This document shows, in pieces, positions 5,027 to 10,407 of a stretch of DNA of 10,407 nucleotides (the first letter of the stretch is position 1; each line of letters begins with the position of its first letter). The stretch is from the NCBI GenBank assembly GCA_026770585.1, contig MU646394.1:530125-540531 (forward strand), read 5' to 3'. The DNA is from Baffinella frigidus. Its lineage: Eukaryota; Cryptophyceae; Cryptomonadales; Baffinellaceae. Made by a program: the position numbers and the translations under genes. The notes under the pieces are model-generated. The model made no database searches. It had not been told where the DNA came from and worked only from the letters and a program-made list of their open reading frames with translations.

Positions 5027-5297
5027 GGGTCCATGTGCCCACGAAGCTCTCGAGTCCTTTTTTTCTTGCGGGACATCGGCGGCGGGAGCTTTTGGAATCA
5101 ACTTCGCGGAGGATGGGAGTTTACAGTACAACGCAAGGCAGTCACCTCGGACAGTTGGCTTCGGCGTCCGCGTGACCGGTCACGCGGGCGTTCACGAGCC
5201 TGCCGGCGGGGCTGTTCCACGGGTCCATGTGCCTGCGAAGCTCTCGAGTCCTTTTTTTCTTGCGAGAAATCGGCGGCGGGAGCTTTTGGAATCAACT
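5027..5297 (+). repeat. 77-bp direct repeats 194 bp apart
   Basis: 5027-5103 and 5221-5297 differ at about four positions (GGGTCCATGTGCC, GAAGCTCTCGAGTCC, T7 run, TCGGCGGCGGGAGC, TTTTGGAATCAACT). The copies lie in different reading frames relative to any long frame, so they are not a protein repeat. Between them lies unrelated sequence with the perfect palindrome at 5168-5187. The arrangement resembles solo direct terminal repeats around a 117-bp interior, but no primer-binding site or polypurine tract was recognised. Confidence 0.9.
5168..5187. other. Perfect 20-bp palindrome
   Basis: CCGCGTGACCGGTCACGCGG is fully self-complementary. It lies between the two 77-bp direct repeats. This could be a dimeric protein site or a cruciform seed; nothing in the context decides. 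Confidence 0.9.
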
Positions 5298-5388
5298 ACA
5301 GCATTAATACACCTGTTGGTGGCCGTGCTACATCAATAGCGACTTATTAAGAATCAATTACAGCAATTTTGTGTGGGCAGACCCCAGT

Positions 5389-5570
5389 ACCTCACGAGGC
5401 TATCCATGCGAACGGATTAAAATAACATTTTAAAGTTTGTGGGGAAATGATCACGTTTCCGTACGGATTTCCGTGCGGAAACGTGATCAAATGCTGACTT
5501 TTGGCGTGTTTCCTGGGCAATAATCCAATAATTAACTTATGAATCTGTTCGCATGATAGCCTCGTGTGGT
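5389..5570. mobile_element. 182-bp foldback with nested inner hairpin
   Basis: Outer arms ACCTCACGAGGCTAT..CATGCGAAC.GATT (5389-5419) and complement (5541-5570) pair with minor indels. At the centre TGATCACGTTTCCG.ACGG pairs with CCGT.CGGAAACGTGATCA (about 5449-5486). A minus-strand frame of 146 codons (5392-5832) starts outside and ends in this element; it has no known domain and is judged accidental. Confidence 0.88.
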
Positions 5571-5862
5571 AGAGAGTACTTATCGACGGGAAAAAAACAT
5601 TCACAGGGTGCACATAACAAGTTTTCGAAACAAACCACAACAAAAACAAAATGATAAACAGTTCGCAATTCGAGGGGGGGCGTTTCTCGACCCACTTCCA
5701 CTTAGCATCCACCAGGGGCTTCACGGATACAGTCCATCTCAACGATGTGTACTGGAATCTTATCCAGTTGCGTTGGATTCCAACCGCGTTTCGCCTCAAA
5801 TCCAGGGCAAAAAGGGCCGCGGGCGCTGCCATGTGGTGCTGCCGGCATCACCTATTCATGCA
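5571..5862. other. Unassigned stretch between two foldbacks
   Basis: No repeat partner is found in the window. Overlapping short frames exist on both strands (for example about 5566-5877 and 5651-5908 on +), with no domain, splice context or codon pattern to favour one. If a gene fragment exists anywhere in the window this unique-looking piece is a candidate, but nothing supports a call. Confidence 0.4.
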
Positions 5863-6039
5863 AAAAGCTTACGTTAACGCAGTTGTAACTTTGGTACAAA
5901 ATTTATAATGGAAAACATTGTTGGGCTTTAAAAGTCGTGAAATCGCTTTTAAAATCGTTTTAGAGCCCGGTTGACCATCAACGGCTCCAGTTAGCCCACG
6001 TTAACCGACCCCTTAAGGGGTCCGTTAACGTAAGCTTTT
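5863..6039. mobile_element. Foldback with AAAAGCTTACGTTAACG ends
   Basis: 5863-5879 and 6023-6039 are perfect 17-bp inverted repeats. Inside are smaller structures: AAAAG..GTGAAATCGCTTTT near 5929-5953 and the perfect 16-bp palindrome GACCCCTTAAGGGGTC (6007-6022) abutting the right arm. Total length is 177 bp. No target duplication is evident. Confidence 0.85.
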
Positions 6040-6122
6040 CGCATTACTATGAGCGCACCCGGTAAGAGTTATCGATCCGTGCCCCACGAATCGCCAACGT
6101 TTTCCCCCCCACAAATCTCATA

Positions 6123-6253
6123 GGGAAACGGTTTTAATTTAAAACTTTCTGGTAATGAAATTTACTAGACATAATAAGTTTTACTGGTAATATTAAAGCA
6201 TTCGTGTGGTAATTTTCATTGAATCAAAAGTTTTAAATTGAAACCGTTTTCCC
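6123..6253 (-). mobile_element. ATTACTACAC-family foldback with TAATATTAC centre
   Basis: Outer arms GGGAAACGGTTTTAATTTAA and complement, and core arms 6154-6171 with 6203-6220, pair around an axis at 6187. On the minus strand the loop reads GCTTTAATATTACCAGTAAA; TAATATTAC occupies 6187-6195 on the minus strand, with the expected nick position about 1.5 nt from the axis. The outer arms match the element at 858-955 and differ from the 136-bp copies, although core and centre are shared. Confidence 0.87.
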
Positions 6254-6330
6254 ATAAAACCGCTCACGTTGACCGGGAGGCGACTCGCGAGAGCAGAAGA
6301 CGCTCGAGAGAGTCACCTACCCAGAGTCGT

Positions 6331-6429
6331 ATATCACCAAGTATACAACGTATACGAAGATCAGGGTCCAGGGGGGATCATATATATCACCAAGTTTACA
6401 ACATATACGAAGATGAGGGTCCAGGGGGG
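6331..6429 (+). repeat. 46-bp tandem-like direct repeat, two copies
   Basis: 6331-6376 and 6384-6429 differ at three positions (ATATCACCAAG, ACAAC.TATACGAAGAT, AGGGTCCAGGGGGG), period 53. The frames across 6238-6558 owe their internal similarity to this duplication. Confidence 0.93.
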
Positions 6430-6469
6430 AGGGTTGTGGACCCGCTTGCTGCCGGCATCCGCCATCAGC

Positions 6470-6669
6470 GCCTCCTGAAGCGTGTCCACCCCCTGCTTCA
6501 CCTCCCCTCGCCTGATCCCCGCCACCGTCATCAGGAGACATATTTACTAAAAACCTGATATTCAGTGTAAAAATATATTTACTACAAAACAGATATTTAC
6601 TGTAAAGAGAGATTTACTCTAAGTGCCTCCTGAAGCGTGTCCACCCCCTGCTGCACCTCGCCTCGTCTG
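6470..6669 (+). repeat. 45-bp direct repeats flanking an AT-rich segment
   Basis: 6470-6514 and 6625-6669 (GCCTCCTGAAGCGTGTCCAC, CCCCTGCT.CACCTC.CCTCG) differ at three positions and enclose 110 bp. The interior is AT-rich and repeats ATATTTACT at 6540, 6575 and 6593, with a related GATTTACT at 6611. Flanking repeats plus a differing interior could reflect a duplicated target or a small retroelement-like remnant; no diagnostic sites were found. Confidence 0.88.
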
Positions 6670-6676
6670 CAACAAA

Positions 6677-6798
6677 CCACGCCAGAGTGGAGGAGGTTTT
6701 TTTTTTTAACCGTGTCAGGACACGGTTTTTGACTTTTGAAAACTACTGCCTTGCAGGAGAATTGACTTTTGGCGACCCCTTCGAAGACTCTGGCGTGG
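6677..6798. mobile_element. Foldback with CCACGCCAGAGT ends
   Basis: CCACGCCAGAGT (6677-6688) pairs perfectly with 6787-6798. Inside, after an eleven-T run, AACCGTGTC (6708-6716) pairs with 6719-6727 around a 2-nt loop, and AATTGACTTTTGGCGACC lies near the right end. Total 122 bp. Confidence 0.75.
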
Positions 6799-6928
6799 AA
6801 GGAGGGGGTCTTTCACGACCAGGCCGTGCAGGGCTGGTAGGTAGGTGCTTTTGTTCCAATTAGATCGACTGTATTCGGGGTAAAAACGAATGGCTCCAGT
6901 CTGGTTGGGTTCTCTTCGGGCAACAAAA

Positions 6929-7000
6929 ATGGAGCCGTTTATATCCACTTTGAGAAACTTTGGCACTAAATTTCTCAAAAGTGGACACGGACGGCTCCAA
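6929..7000. other. Inverted repeat with about 29-bp arms
   Basis: ATGGAGCCGTTTATATCCAC, TTTGAGAAA (6929-6957) pairs with TTTCTCAAAAGTGG, ACGGCTCCA (6971-7000) with small indels around a 13-nt loop. A third GGCTCCAGT lies at 6891-6899, so the family may extend left. Confidence 0.8.
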
Positions 7001-7016
7001 TTTCTCGATTTTCCTT

Positions 7017-7308
7017 CTACTGAACTTCCCTGGCGTGCCTTTCGATCTCAACACGGGACTGATTCGGGCCGTCACGTGACCATATTTGGAACGATTATTT
7101 TCAAAATTGGCACGACTGTCATATATCCAAATTGGACACGATCAAGTGTCCAAATTGGACACGATCAAGGCATTTTGTCAAAAATATTTAAAATTGGCCA
7201 CGATCACCGAAAAAATCGTGTGAATGTTGGTCACGGGACGGCACTGAATTTTAAATATTTTTTAAATCCCGTGCTGAGATCGAAAGGCACGCCAGGGTGG
7301 TTCAGTAG
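7017..7308. mobile_element. 292-bp foldback with 42-bp arms
   Basis: 7017-7058 and 7267-7308 pair without gaps (CTACTGAACTTCCCTGGCGT, GCCTTTCGATCTCAACACGG), with a few mismatches. Weaker inner pairing continues (CACGTGACC near 7074 with GGTCACG near 7230). The interior holds a 21-bp tandem doublet. The right end overlaps the next foldback at TAGAG (7306-7310). A 171-codon + frame (6890-7405) crosses three foldback arms and is not credible as a gene. Confidence 0.88.
7126..7169 (+). repeat. Tandem doublet, period 23
   Basis: TCCAAATTGGACACGATCAA plus G occurs at 7126-7146 and 7149-7169, separated by TG. Related ATTGG.CACGA words lie at 7107 and 7194, so an older array may underlie the interior of the surrounding foldback. 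Confidence 0.93.
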
Positions 7309-7527
7309 AGCGTTTGCGGTAATTGTTGTCCATTTTGGACGTACGGTTTTCCGGTGTTCCGGTTTTGAAAAGGGACTTATAGGACGTGACAAGGATTTTA
7401 GATAGTACCGAGAGGCGCAATTCTGGTACCATTGAAAATCCTTGTCACGTCCTATAAGTCCCTTTCAAAACCGGAAAACCGGAAAACCGGAGGTCCAAAA
7501 CGGACAACAAGTACCGCAAACGCTCTA
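7306..7527. mobile_element. 222-bp foldback with about 94-bp arms
   Basis: From TAGAGCGTTTGCGGTA (7306) to AAGGATTTT (7391-7399), the left arm pairs with 7435-7527 with small indels, including the GGTTTTCCGG repeats and GGGACTTATAGGACGTGACA. The 35-nt loop contains GTACC and GGTACC. The right arm has one extra CCGGAAAA unit, a slippage difference between arms. Confidence 0.9.
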
Positions 7528-7604
7528 GTTTTTCCGGGTGGCCAACTTCTCGGCACACCCGCTCGAGGCCTGGCGTCCCCCGTCACCGCCATCAGCAAGT
7601 TGTT

Positions 7605-7740
7605 ATATGGGGAAACCTATTTTTCTTTCGTTTCCCGGCAACGAAAATTACTACACGAATGCTTTATTACTACCGGTAAGAACGAACTGTGTTGTAATTT
7701 TCGTTGCCAGGAAATGAAAGAAAAAGTGGTTTCCCCGGAT
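7605..7740 (+). mobile_element. 136-bp foldback, copy b (altered centre)
   Basis: Same outer arms (GGGGAAACCTATTTTTCTTT; right terminus CCCCGGAT) and the same core, ACGAAAATTACTACAC at 7641-7656 with 7689-7704, around an axis at 7672.5. The loop is again 32 nt, but its centre reads GCTTTATTACTACCGGTAAG: three bases are lost from the nonamer and about three gained to its right, so TAATATTAC is destroyed. The left terminus is ATATGGGG instead of ATCCGGGG. A + frame (7432-7782) crosses it and is not a gene. Confidence 0.88.
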
Positions 7741-7931
7741 AAGCTCGCCAGGAGAGATATTCACTGTAAAGCCACCAGCTAAAACCAGGAGAGAAATGAC
7801 GTAAGTTGACGGATTTGTAAGGGAATTGACTTGACAAAAATGACTTCTAGAAGTGTTTATTTGAGATAAGTGTGAACCGCGCCAGTCCCGTCCAACCCGC
7901 TCATCCGAAGAGAAACCCTCCGGGGCCGCAA
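7741..7931. other. Non-coding stretch, nothing recognised
   Basis: Only AAGTTGACGGATTTGTAAGG and AATTGACTTGAC words (7803-7835), similar to the interior of the foldback at 1868-2006, stand out. Confidence 0.5.
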
Positions 7932-8144
7932 AGAGGTCCTAGGCAGGTCCTAGGGCCCTACTATAGGACGTATGAGCCTACTCGCCACTTAAGGGACAGG
8001 GTCAGGCCGCCTCGTTGGTATTAGCAGCTAGCTAGATTGGAGGGACCTGAAGAGGCCTCACCTCTTCAAATATCAACTAGACGGCCTGACCCTGTCCCTT
8101 AAGTGGCGAGTGGGCTCATACGTCCTACAGTAGGGCCCTAGGAC
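7932..8144. mobile_element. Two partial 99-bp elements head to head, forming a 63-bp-arm palindrome
   Basis: 7947-8009 and 8082-8144 pair without gaps around a 72-bp spacer. 7932-7995 is the last two thirds of the 99-bp CCCTTAAG element in + orientation, and 8096-8144 is part of it in - orientation. Between them both arms include GGCCTGACCCTGT, which also adjoins the full element at 10047. The spacer carries the hairpin GAAGAGGCCTCACCTCTTC (8049-8067), and an identical 19-mer follows the right arm at 8150-8168. Confidence 0.88.
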
Positions 8145-8215
8145 GTAAGGAAGAGGCCTCACCTCTTCAGAAGCACCCACGCCAACCCCTCCAACGCCGC
8201 CGCCTTCGCCATGGG

Positions 8216-8280
8216 CGCCTCTTCTCCTTCGCCCCCCCCACCCTCCCCACCCTCCCACTCCTCCCCCCCCTCCCACTCTT
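8216..8280. repeat. Polypyrimidine (C/T-rich) tract
   Basis: The + strand is almost only C and T with runs of eight to nine C and CCCACCCTCC words. The complementary G-rich strand could form quadruplexes. The minus-strand frame over it (8073-8276) is glycine-rich simply because of the G runs. Confidence 0.88.
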
Positions 8281-8332
8281 GACCCTGCTGGGCCTCCCGC
8301 CTGAAAGACTCCTTCTCCTTGGCAAGAGTCTG

Positions 8333-8588
8333 TTTAGGGTTCAGGGTTTAGGGCTGAGGGTTGAAGGTTTGGGGTTGAGGGTTTGGGGTTTGGGGCTTAG
8401 GGTTTGGGGTTTAAGGGTCAGGGTTTGGGGTGTGGGGTTTAGGGTTTGGGGTTTGGGGTTTGGGGTTTAAGGGTTAGGGTTTGGGATTGAGGGTTGATGG
8501 GTTTAGGGTTTAGGGTTTAGGGTTTAGGGTTTAGGGTTTAGGGTTTGGGATTGAGGGTTGATGAGTTTAGGGTTTAGGGTGAAGGGTG
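8333..8588 (+). repeat. Telomere-like tract 7 (about 256 bp)
   Basis: Begins with mixed TTTAGGG, TTGAGGG and TTTGGGG units and contains six perfect GGGTTTA units (8499-8540), the purest canonical run in the window. A 32-bp variant block starting GGGTTTGGGATTGAGGGTTG occurs at 8477 and again at 8541 with one change, a 64-bp higher-order duplication spanning the perfect run. The + frame there is repeat translation. Confidence 0.93.
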
Positions 8589-8734
8589 TACCAGGGTTTC
8601 GAGCACGGATATCAGGAGTGTTTCCCCCTTTTTCACCTGCTCCCAGGAGGGGTGTCGATGGTTTAGGGGTTTGCGTTTCAGTATATTTATCTATTTTGAA
8701 CCGTTGCGATTTTCGATCGTTTTTACCCTACCCC
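8589..8734. other. Spacer between telomere-like blocks
   Basis: Starts with ACCAGGGTTTCGAGCACGG, resembling the type B spacer start at 4101 (ACCAGGATTCGCGGGCACG). It contains AGGAGGGGTGTCGATGGTTT near 8645, nearly repeated as AGAGGGGTGTCGGTGGTTT at 8826. No gene is visible. Confidence 0.6.
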
Positions 8735-8819
8735 TGGCTCCATGTTGTGGTGTGGTTCGAGGTGGCTCCATGTTGTGGTGTGGTTCGACCCCTGGCTTCC
8801 ATGTTGTGGTGTGGTTCGA
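8735..8819 (+). repeat. 26-bp tandem repeat, three copies
   Basis: TGGCTCCATGTTGTGGTGTG followed by GTTCGA occurs at 8735-8760 and 8763-8788, and with one extra T at 8793-8819. GGTTCGACCCC in copy 2 resembles a Pol III B box, but no tRNA fold fits around it. Confidence 0.95.
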
Positions 8820-8840
8820 GCTCCGAGAGGGGTGTCGGTG

Positions 8841-8988
8841 GTTTAGGGTTGAGGGTTCGTGAGTGAGGAAAGGACCTTAGGGTTGAGGGTTGAGGGTTGA
8901 GGGTTGAGGGTTGCGGGCTGAGGGTTTAGGGTTACGGGTTGAGGGCTGAGGGTTGAGGGTTACGGGTTGAGGGTTGAGGGTTACGGGT

Positions 8989-9061
<73 letters not shown>

Positions 9062-9093
9062 ATTTAGAGCTTAGGGTTGAGGGTTTGTGAGTG
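8841..9093 (+). repeat. TTGAGGG-dominated telomere-variant array (tract 8)
   Basis: A 250-bp block in which the prevailing unit is GGGTTGA and not GGGTTTA, including eleven perfect tandem copies at 8985-9061 and GGGTTAC variants before them. It is framed by similar sequences, GAGGGTT.GTGAGTGAGG..AAGGA, at about 8851-8874 and 9080-9103. The minus-strand frame of repeating NPQPSTL residues is an artefact. Confidence 0.93.
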
Positions 9094-9196
9094 AGGGAAG
9101 GATCAGTCGGCATAACCCACCTGAAACTGGTTATATTCAGATAGAAAGTTCAGTAAATATTTACCCCAGTGTTGCCGGCGAAGAGTTATCGCTGGA

Positions 9197-9352
9197 GCAA
9201 TTTCATCTCGGAAGATAACTGAATCAGTTCCTTTTCAATAGGAGGTTGAATAGGGGGAATTAGTTAGGGCATAGTAAATTTAATTAGGCCCCCTAATTAA
9301 ATGAAAACGCCAATAAGGGAACTGATTCAGTTGTCTTTCGAGATGAAATTGC
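9197..9352. mobile_element. 156-bp foldback with 35-bp arms
   Basis: GCAATTTCATCTCGGAAGAT, AACTGAATCAGTTCC (9197-9231) pairs with 9318-9352 with about two mismatches. The interior includes TAATTAGGCCCCCTAATTA, a 7-bp-stem hairpin (about 9281-9299). A piece like its end (CGAGATGAAATTTAG) recurs near 9880. Confidence 0.88.
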
Positions 9353-9540
9353 GTCGCAAGGTGAGAATCGAGGTGGGATCCATCTGGCTCACAGACCATC
9401 TTAGAAGATTATTCCATTCACGATTTGAAACATATGGATACTGAATTAAGATATACTGCGTGTTCTAGAAGTAAAAGAATGGGACAATTTGGATTGCTGG
9501 CTCACACGACATGGCAACATGCGATCATGAGAGAGCTTTT
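9353..9540. other. Non-coding stretch, nothing recognised
   Basis: CTGGCTCACA.GAC occurs twice (about 9383 and 9497). No other structure and no gene is visible. Confidence 0.5.
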
Positions 9541-9676
9541 ATCCGGGGAAACCTATTTTTCTTTCACTTGATGGCAACGAAAATTACTACACAATTCGTT
9601 CTTATTAGTAATATAAAAGAACCTGTGTAGTAATTTTGATTGCCATCAAATGAAAGAAAAATAGGTTTCCTCGGAT
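9541..9676 (-). mobile_element. 136-bp foldback, copy c (centre inverted, one-base nonamer variant)
   Basis: The ends ATCCGGGG/CCTCGGAT and core arms (9577-9592 with 9625-9640) pair around an axis at 9608.5, in exactly the same register and length as copy a. The 32-nt loop is the reverse complement of copy a's: on the minus strand it reads CTTTTATATTACTAATAAG, so the nonamer is TTATATTAC (9608-9616, minus). AGCTT-TATCC and GGATAAGCTT extend the pairing outside both ends, so true boundaries may be a few bases wider. Confidence 0.9.
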
Positions 9677-9927
9677 AAGCTTCTTCAGAAAGGGGTGTGC
9701 AGAGACGTGCGAGTGGACCTCAACGTGCTCTGCCACGAAATTACATCTAATTTCGGGACAAGACAGATTCTGTCCCGCTATCTTGGGCTTCCGACGCGGA
9801 AGATAAGGGTGTATATGCTATTTTAGGCATACAATGATGCTATCTTACGCCTTTTTACGTGGACAGATTCTGGTACATTCCGAGATGAAATTTAGTTGCA
9901 AATACCACCTAGGCGGCTGAAGCCTAC
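9677..9927. other. Cluster of small hairpins
   Basis: Consecutive short hairpins: GAAATTA/TAATTTC (9737-9754, 4-nt loop), CGGGACA/TGTCCCG (9754-9777, 10-nt loop) and TATCTT/AAGATA (9779-9805). GGACAGATTCTG.TAC and GACAGATTCTGTCCC share a core. No gene is supported; the frame at 9845-10027 on minus has no known domain. Confidence 0.65.
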
Positions 9928-10215
9928 ACCCAAACATACCTGGGCCTCCGTATCGCCGTCCACCAAAAGTTGACCGTAGTTGACTTTCAACGCAACGTGA
10001 TCCCTCCAATCTAGCTGCAAATATCAACTAGGCGGCCTGACCCTGTCCCTGAAGTGGCGAGTAGGCTCATACGTCCTACAGTAGGGCCCTAGGACCTGCC
10101 TAGGACCTCTGTGCGGTCAAATTTGACCGCATCGCCACATAAGGGATACCCAAACGTACCTCGGCCTCTGTATCGCCGTCCACCAAAAGTTGACCGTAGT
10201 TGACTTTCGACGCAA
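9928..10215 (+). repeat. 68-bp direct repeats around the inverted 99-bp element
   Basis: 9928-9995 and 10148-10215 match except about four positions (ACCCAAAC.TACCT, TATCGCCGTCCACC, AAAAGTTGACCGTAGTTGAC). They flank 152 bp including the 99-bp element (10047-10145). This is much longer than a target duplication, so a segmental duplication or an unequal exchange product is more likely. Confidence 0.92.
10018..10145 (-). mobile_element. Full 99-bp CCCTTAAG-ended element (10047-10145) with conserved left flank
   Basis: 10047-10145 is the reverse complement of 2842-2940 at the same length, including the 18-bp palindrome GCGGTCAAATTTGACCGC (10113-10130) and nested CCTAGG palindromes. Its left flank 10018-10046 (CAAATATCAACTAGGCGGCC, TGACCCTGT) matches 8067-8095, so this locus and the palindrome at 7932-8144 share a common duplicated ancestor, whereas the copy at 2842 has unrelated flanks. 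Confidence 0.9.
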
Positions 10216-10407
10216 TATGGCCCGGGTCCGCCCGGAGCGCTGCCTCATACATCTCCGCAGCCCTGCCACGCCAGGCCACGAGTCGGAATTTCAGACCGCA
10301 ACCTTTCGTTTCGTGGTACTAAATGGTACGTAGCCTCCTGGTGAGACAAAGCTCCTCGTCCTTTCCACGTCCGGTCCGAATACAAAATTTCGGATCCGGG
10401 TACATCT
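10216..10407. other. Non-coding stretch to window end
   Basis: No gene or repeat partner is seen. The stretch is cut by the window edge, so a foldback starting here could not be recognised. Confidence 0.45.

Noticed and set aside
4865-5350. 161-codon + frame starting at a GTG
   Set aside because: Non-ATG start, no domain, and it runs through two 77-bp DNA repeats in different frames; composition looks random.
5392-5832. 146-codon minus-strand frame with a short hydrophobic stretch
   Set aside because: Its C-terminal part is foldback DNA, and there is no domain, splice support or competing-frame bias.
6470-6669. LTR retrotransposon remnant
   Set aside because: Repeats are only 45 bp, with no TG..CA ends, primer-binding site, polypurine tract or coding remains.
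6890-7405. 171-codon + frame, the longest in the window
   Set aside because: It crosses three foldback arms and a tandem doublet, and its apparent internal repeats come from these. No recognisable motif.
8735-8819. tRNA or tRNA-derived SINE suggested by a B-box-like GGTTCGACCCC
   Set aside because: The A-box-like TGGCTCCATG is far too close and no cloverleaf can be drawn; it is part of a simple 26-bp tandem repeat.
8333-9093. True chromosome end
   Set aside because: Tracts are degenerate, interrupted, and followed by more than 1.3 kb of non-telomeric sequence, so they are interstitial.
8877-9113. Minus-strand 78-residue frame rich in NPQPSTL repeats
   Set aside because: It is the translation of the TTGAGGG/TTTAGGG array; the 7-bp period gives a 7-residue protein period automatically. 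The frames at 1559-1846, 4036-4263, 4050-4244 and 8279-8470 are rejected for the same reason.

Overview
No protein-coding gene, rRNA or tRNA can be supported in this window. It reads as intergenic or subtelomeric DNA of a nuclear eukaryotic genome. The main clue is degenerate Arabidopsis-type telomere repeat (TTTAGGG, with the variants TTGAGGG and TTTGGGG), always with the G-rich strand on +. That heptamer occurs in most green plants and algae and in several other protists (dinoflagellates, apicomplexans and others), so an alga or related protist is likely but the lineage cannot be fixed. The open frames present are short, overlap repeats, lack recognisable domains, and the PST/LNP/QP-rich ones are only translations of telomere-like arrays.

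The rest is an unusually dense collection of foldback (long inverted repeat) sequences, about twenty in 10.4 kb, mixed with direct and tandem repeats. Region by region: 1-1260 has a GA microsatellite, a 95-bp-arm foldback, two members of a palindrome family with the core ACGAAAATTACTACAC, and a split direct repeat. 1258-2207 has a CCTACGG-type foldback, a telomere-like tract and another foldback. 2208-3640 is a roughly 300-bp satellite-like unit in about four rearranged copies; one copy carries two nested foldbacks whose empty sites can be read in sister copies, and another carries a local inversion. 3596-4276 alternates telomere-like tracts with conserved 50-80 bp spacers. 4285-4705 has a GTTGACTTAA cluster and the first of three 136-bp foldbacks. 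4706-8330 is mostly foldbacks and paired direct repeats. 8333-9093 is the largest telomere-variant block. 9197-10407 has more foldbacks, including a second full copy of a 99-bp CCCTTAAG-ended element.

The most interesting signal is in the ATTACTACAC palindrome family (596-652, 858-955, 4570-4705, 6123-6253, 7605-7740, 9541-9676). Three members carry exactly TAATATTAC, the origin nonanucleotide of geminiviruses and relatives, and a fourth has it with one change. In each case the position corresponding to the rolling-circle nick lies within about 1.5 nt of the dyad axis. These may be non-autonomous, Rep(HUH)-recognised origin-like elements; an ordinary MITE whose centre resembles the nonamer is the main alternative. 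No Rep gene is present here.
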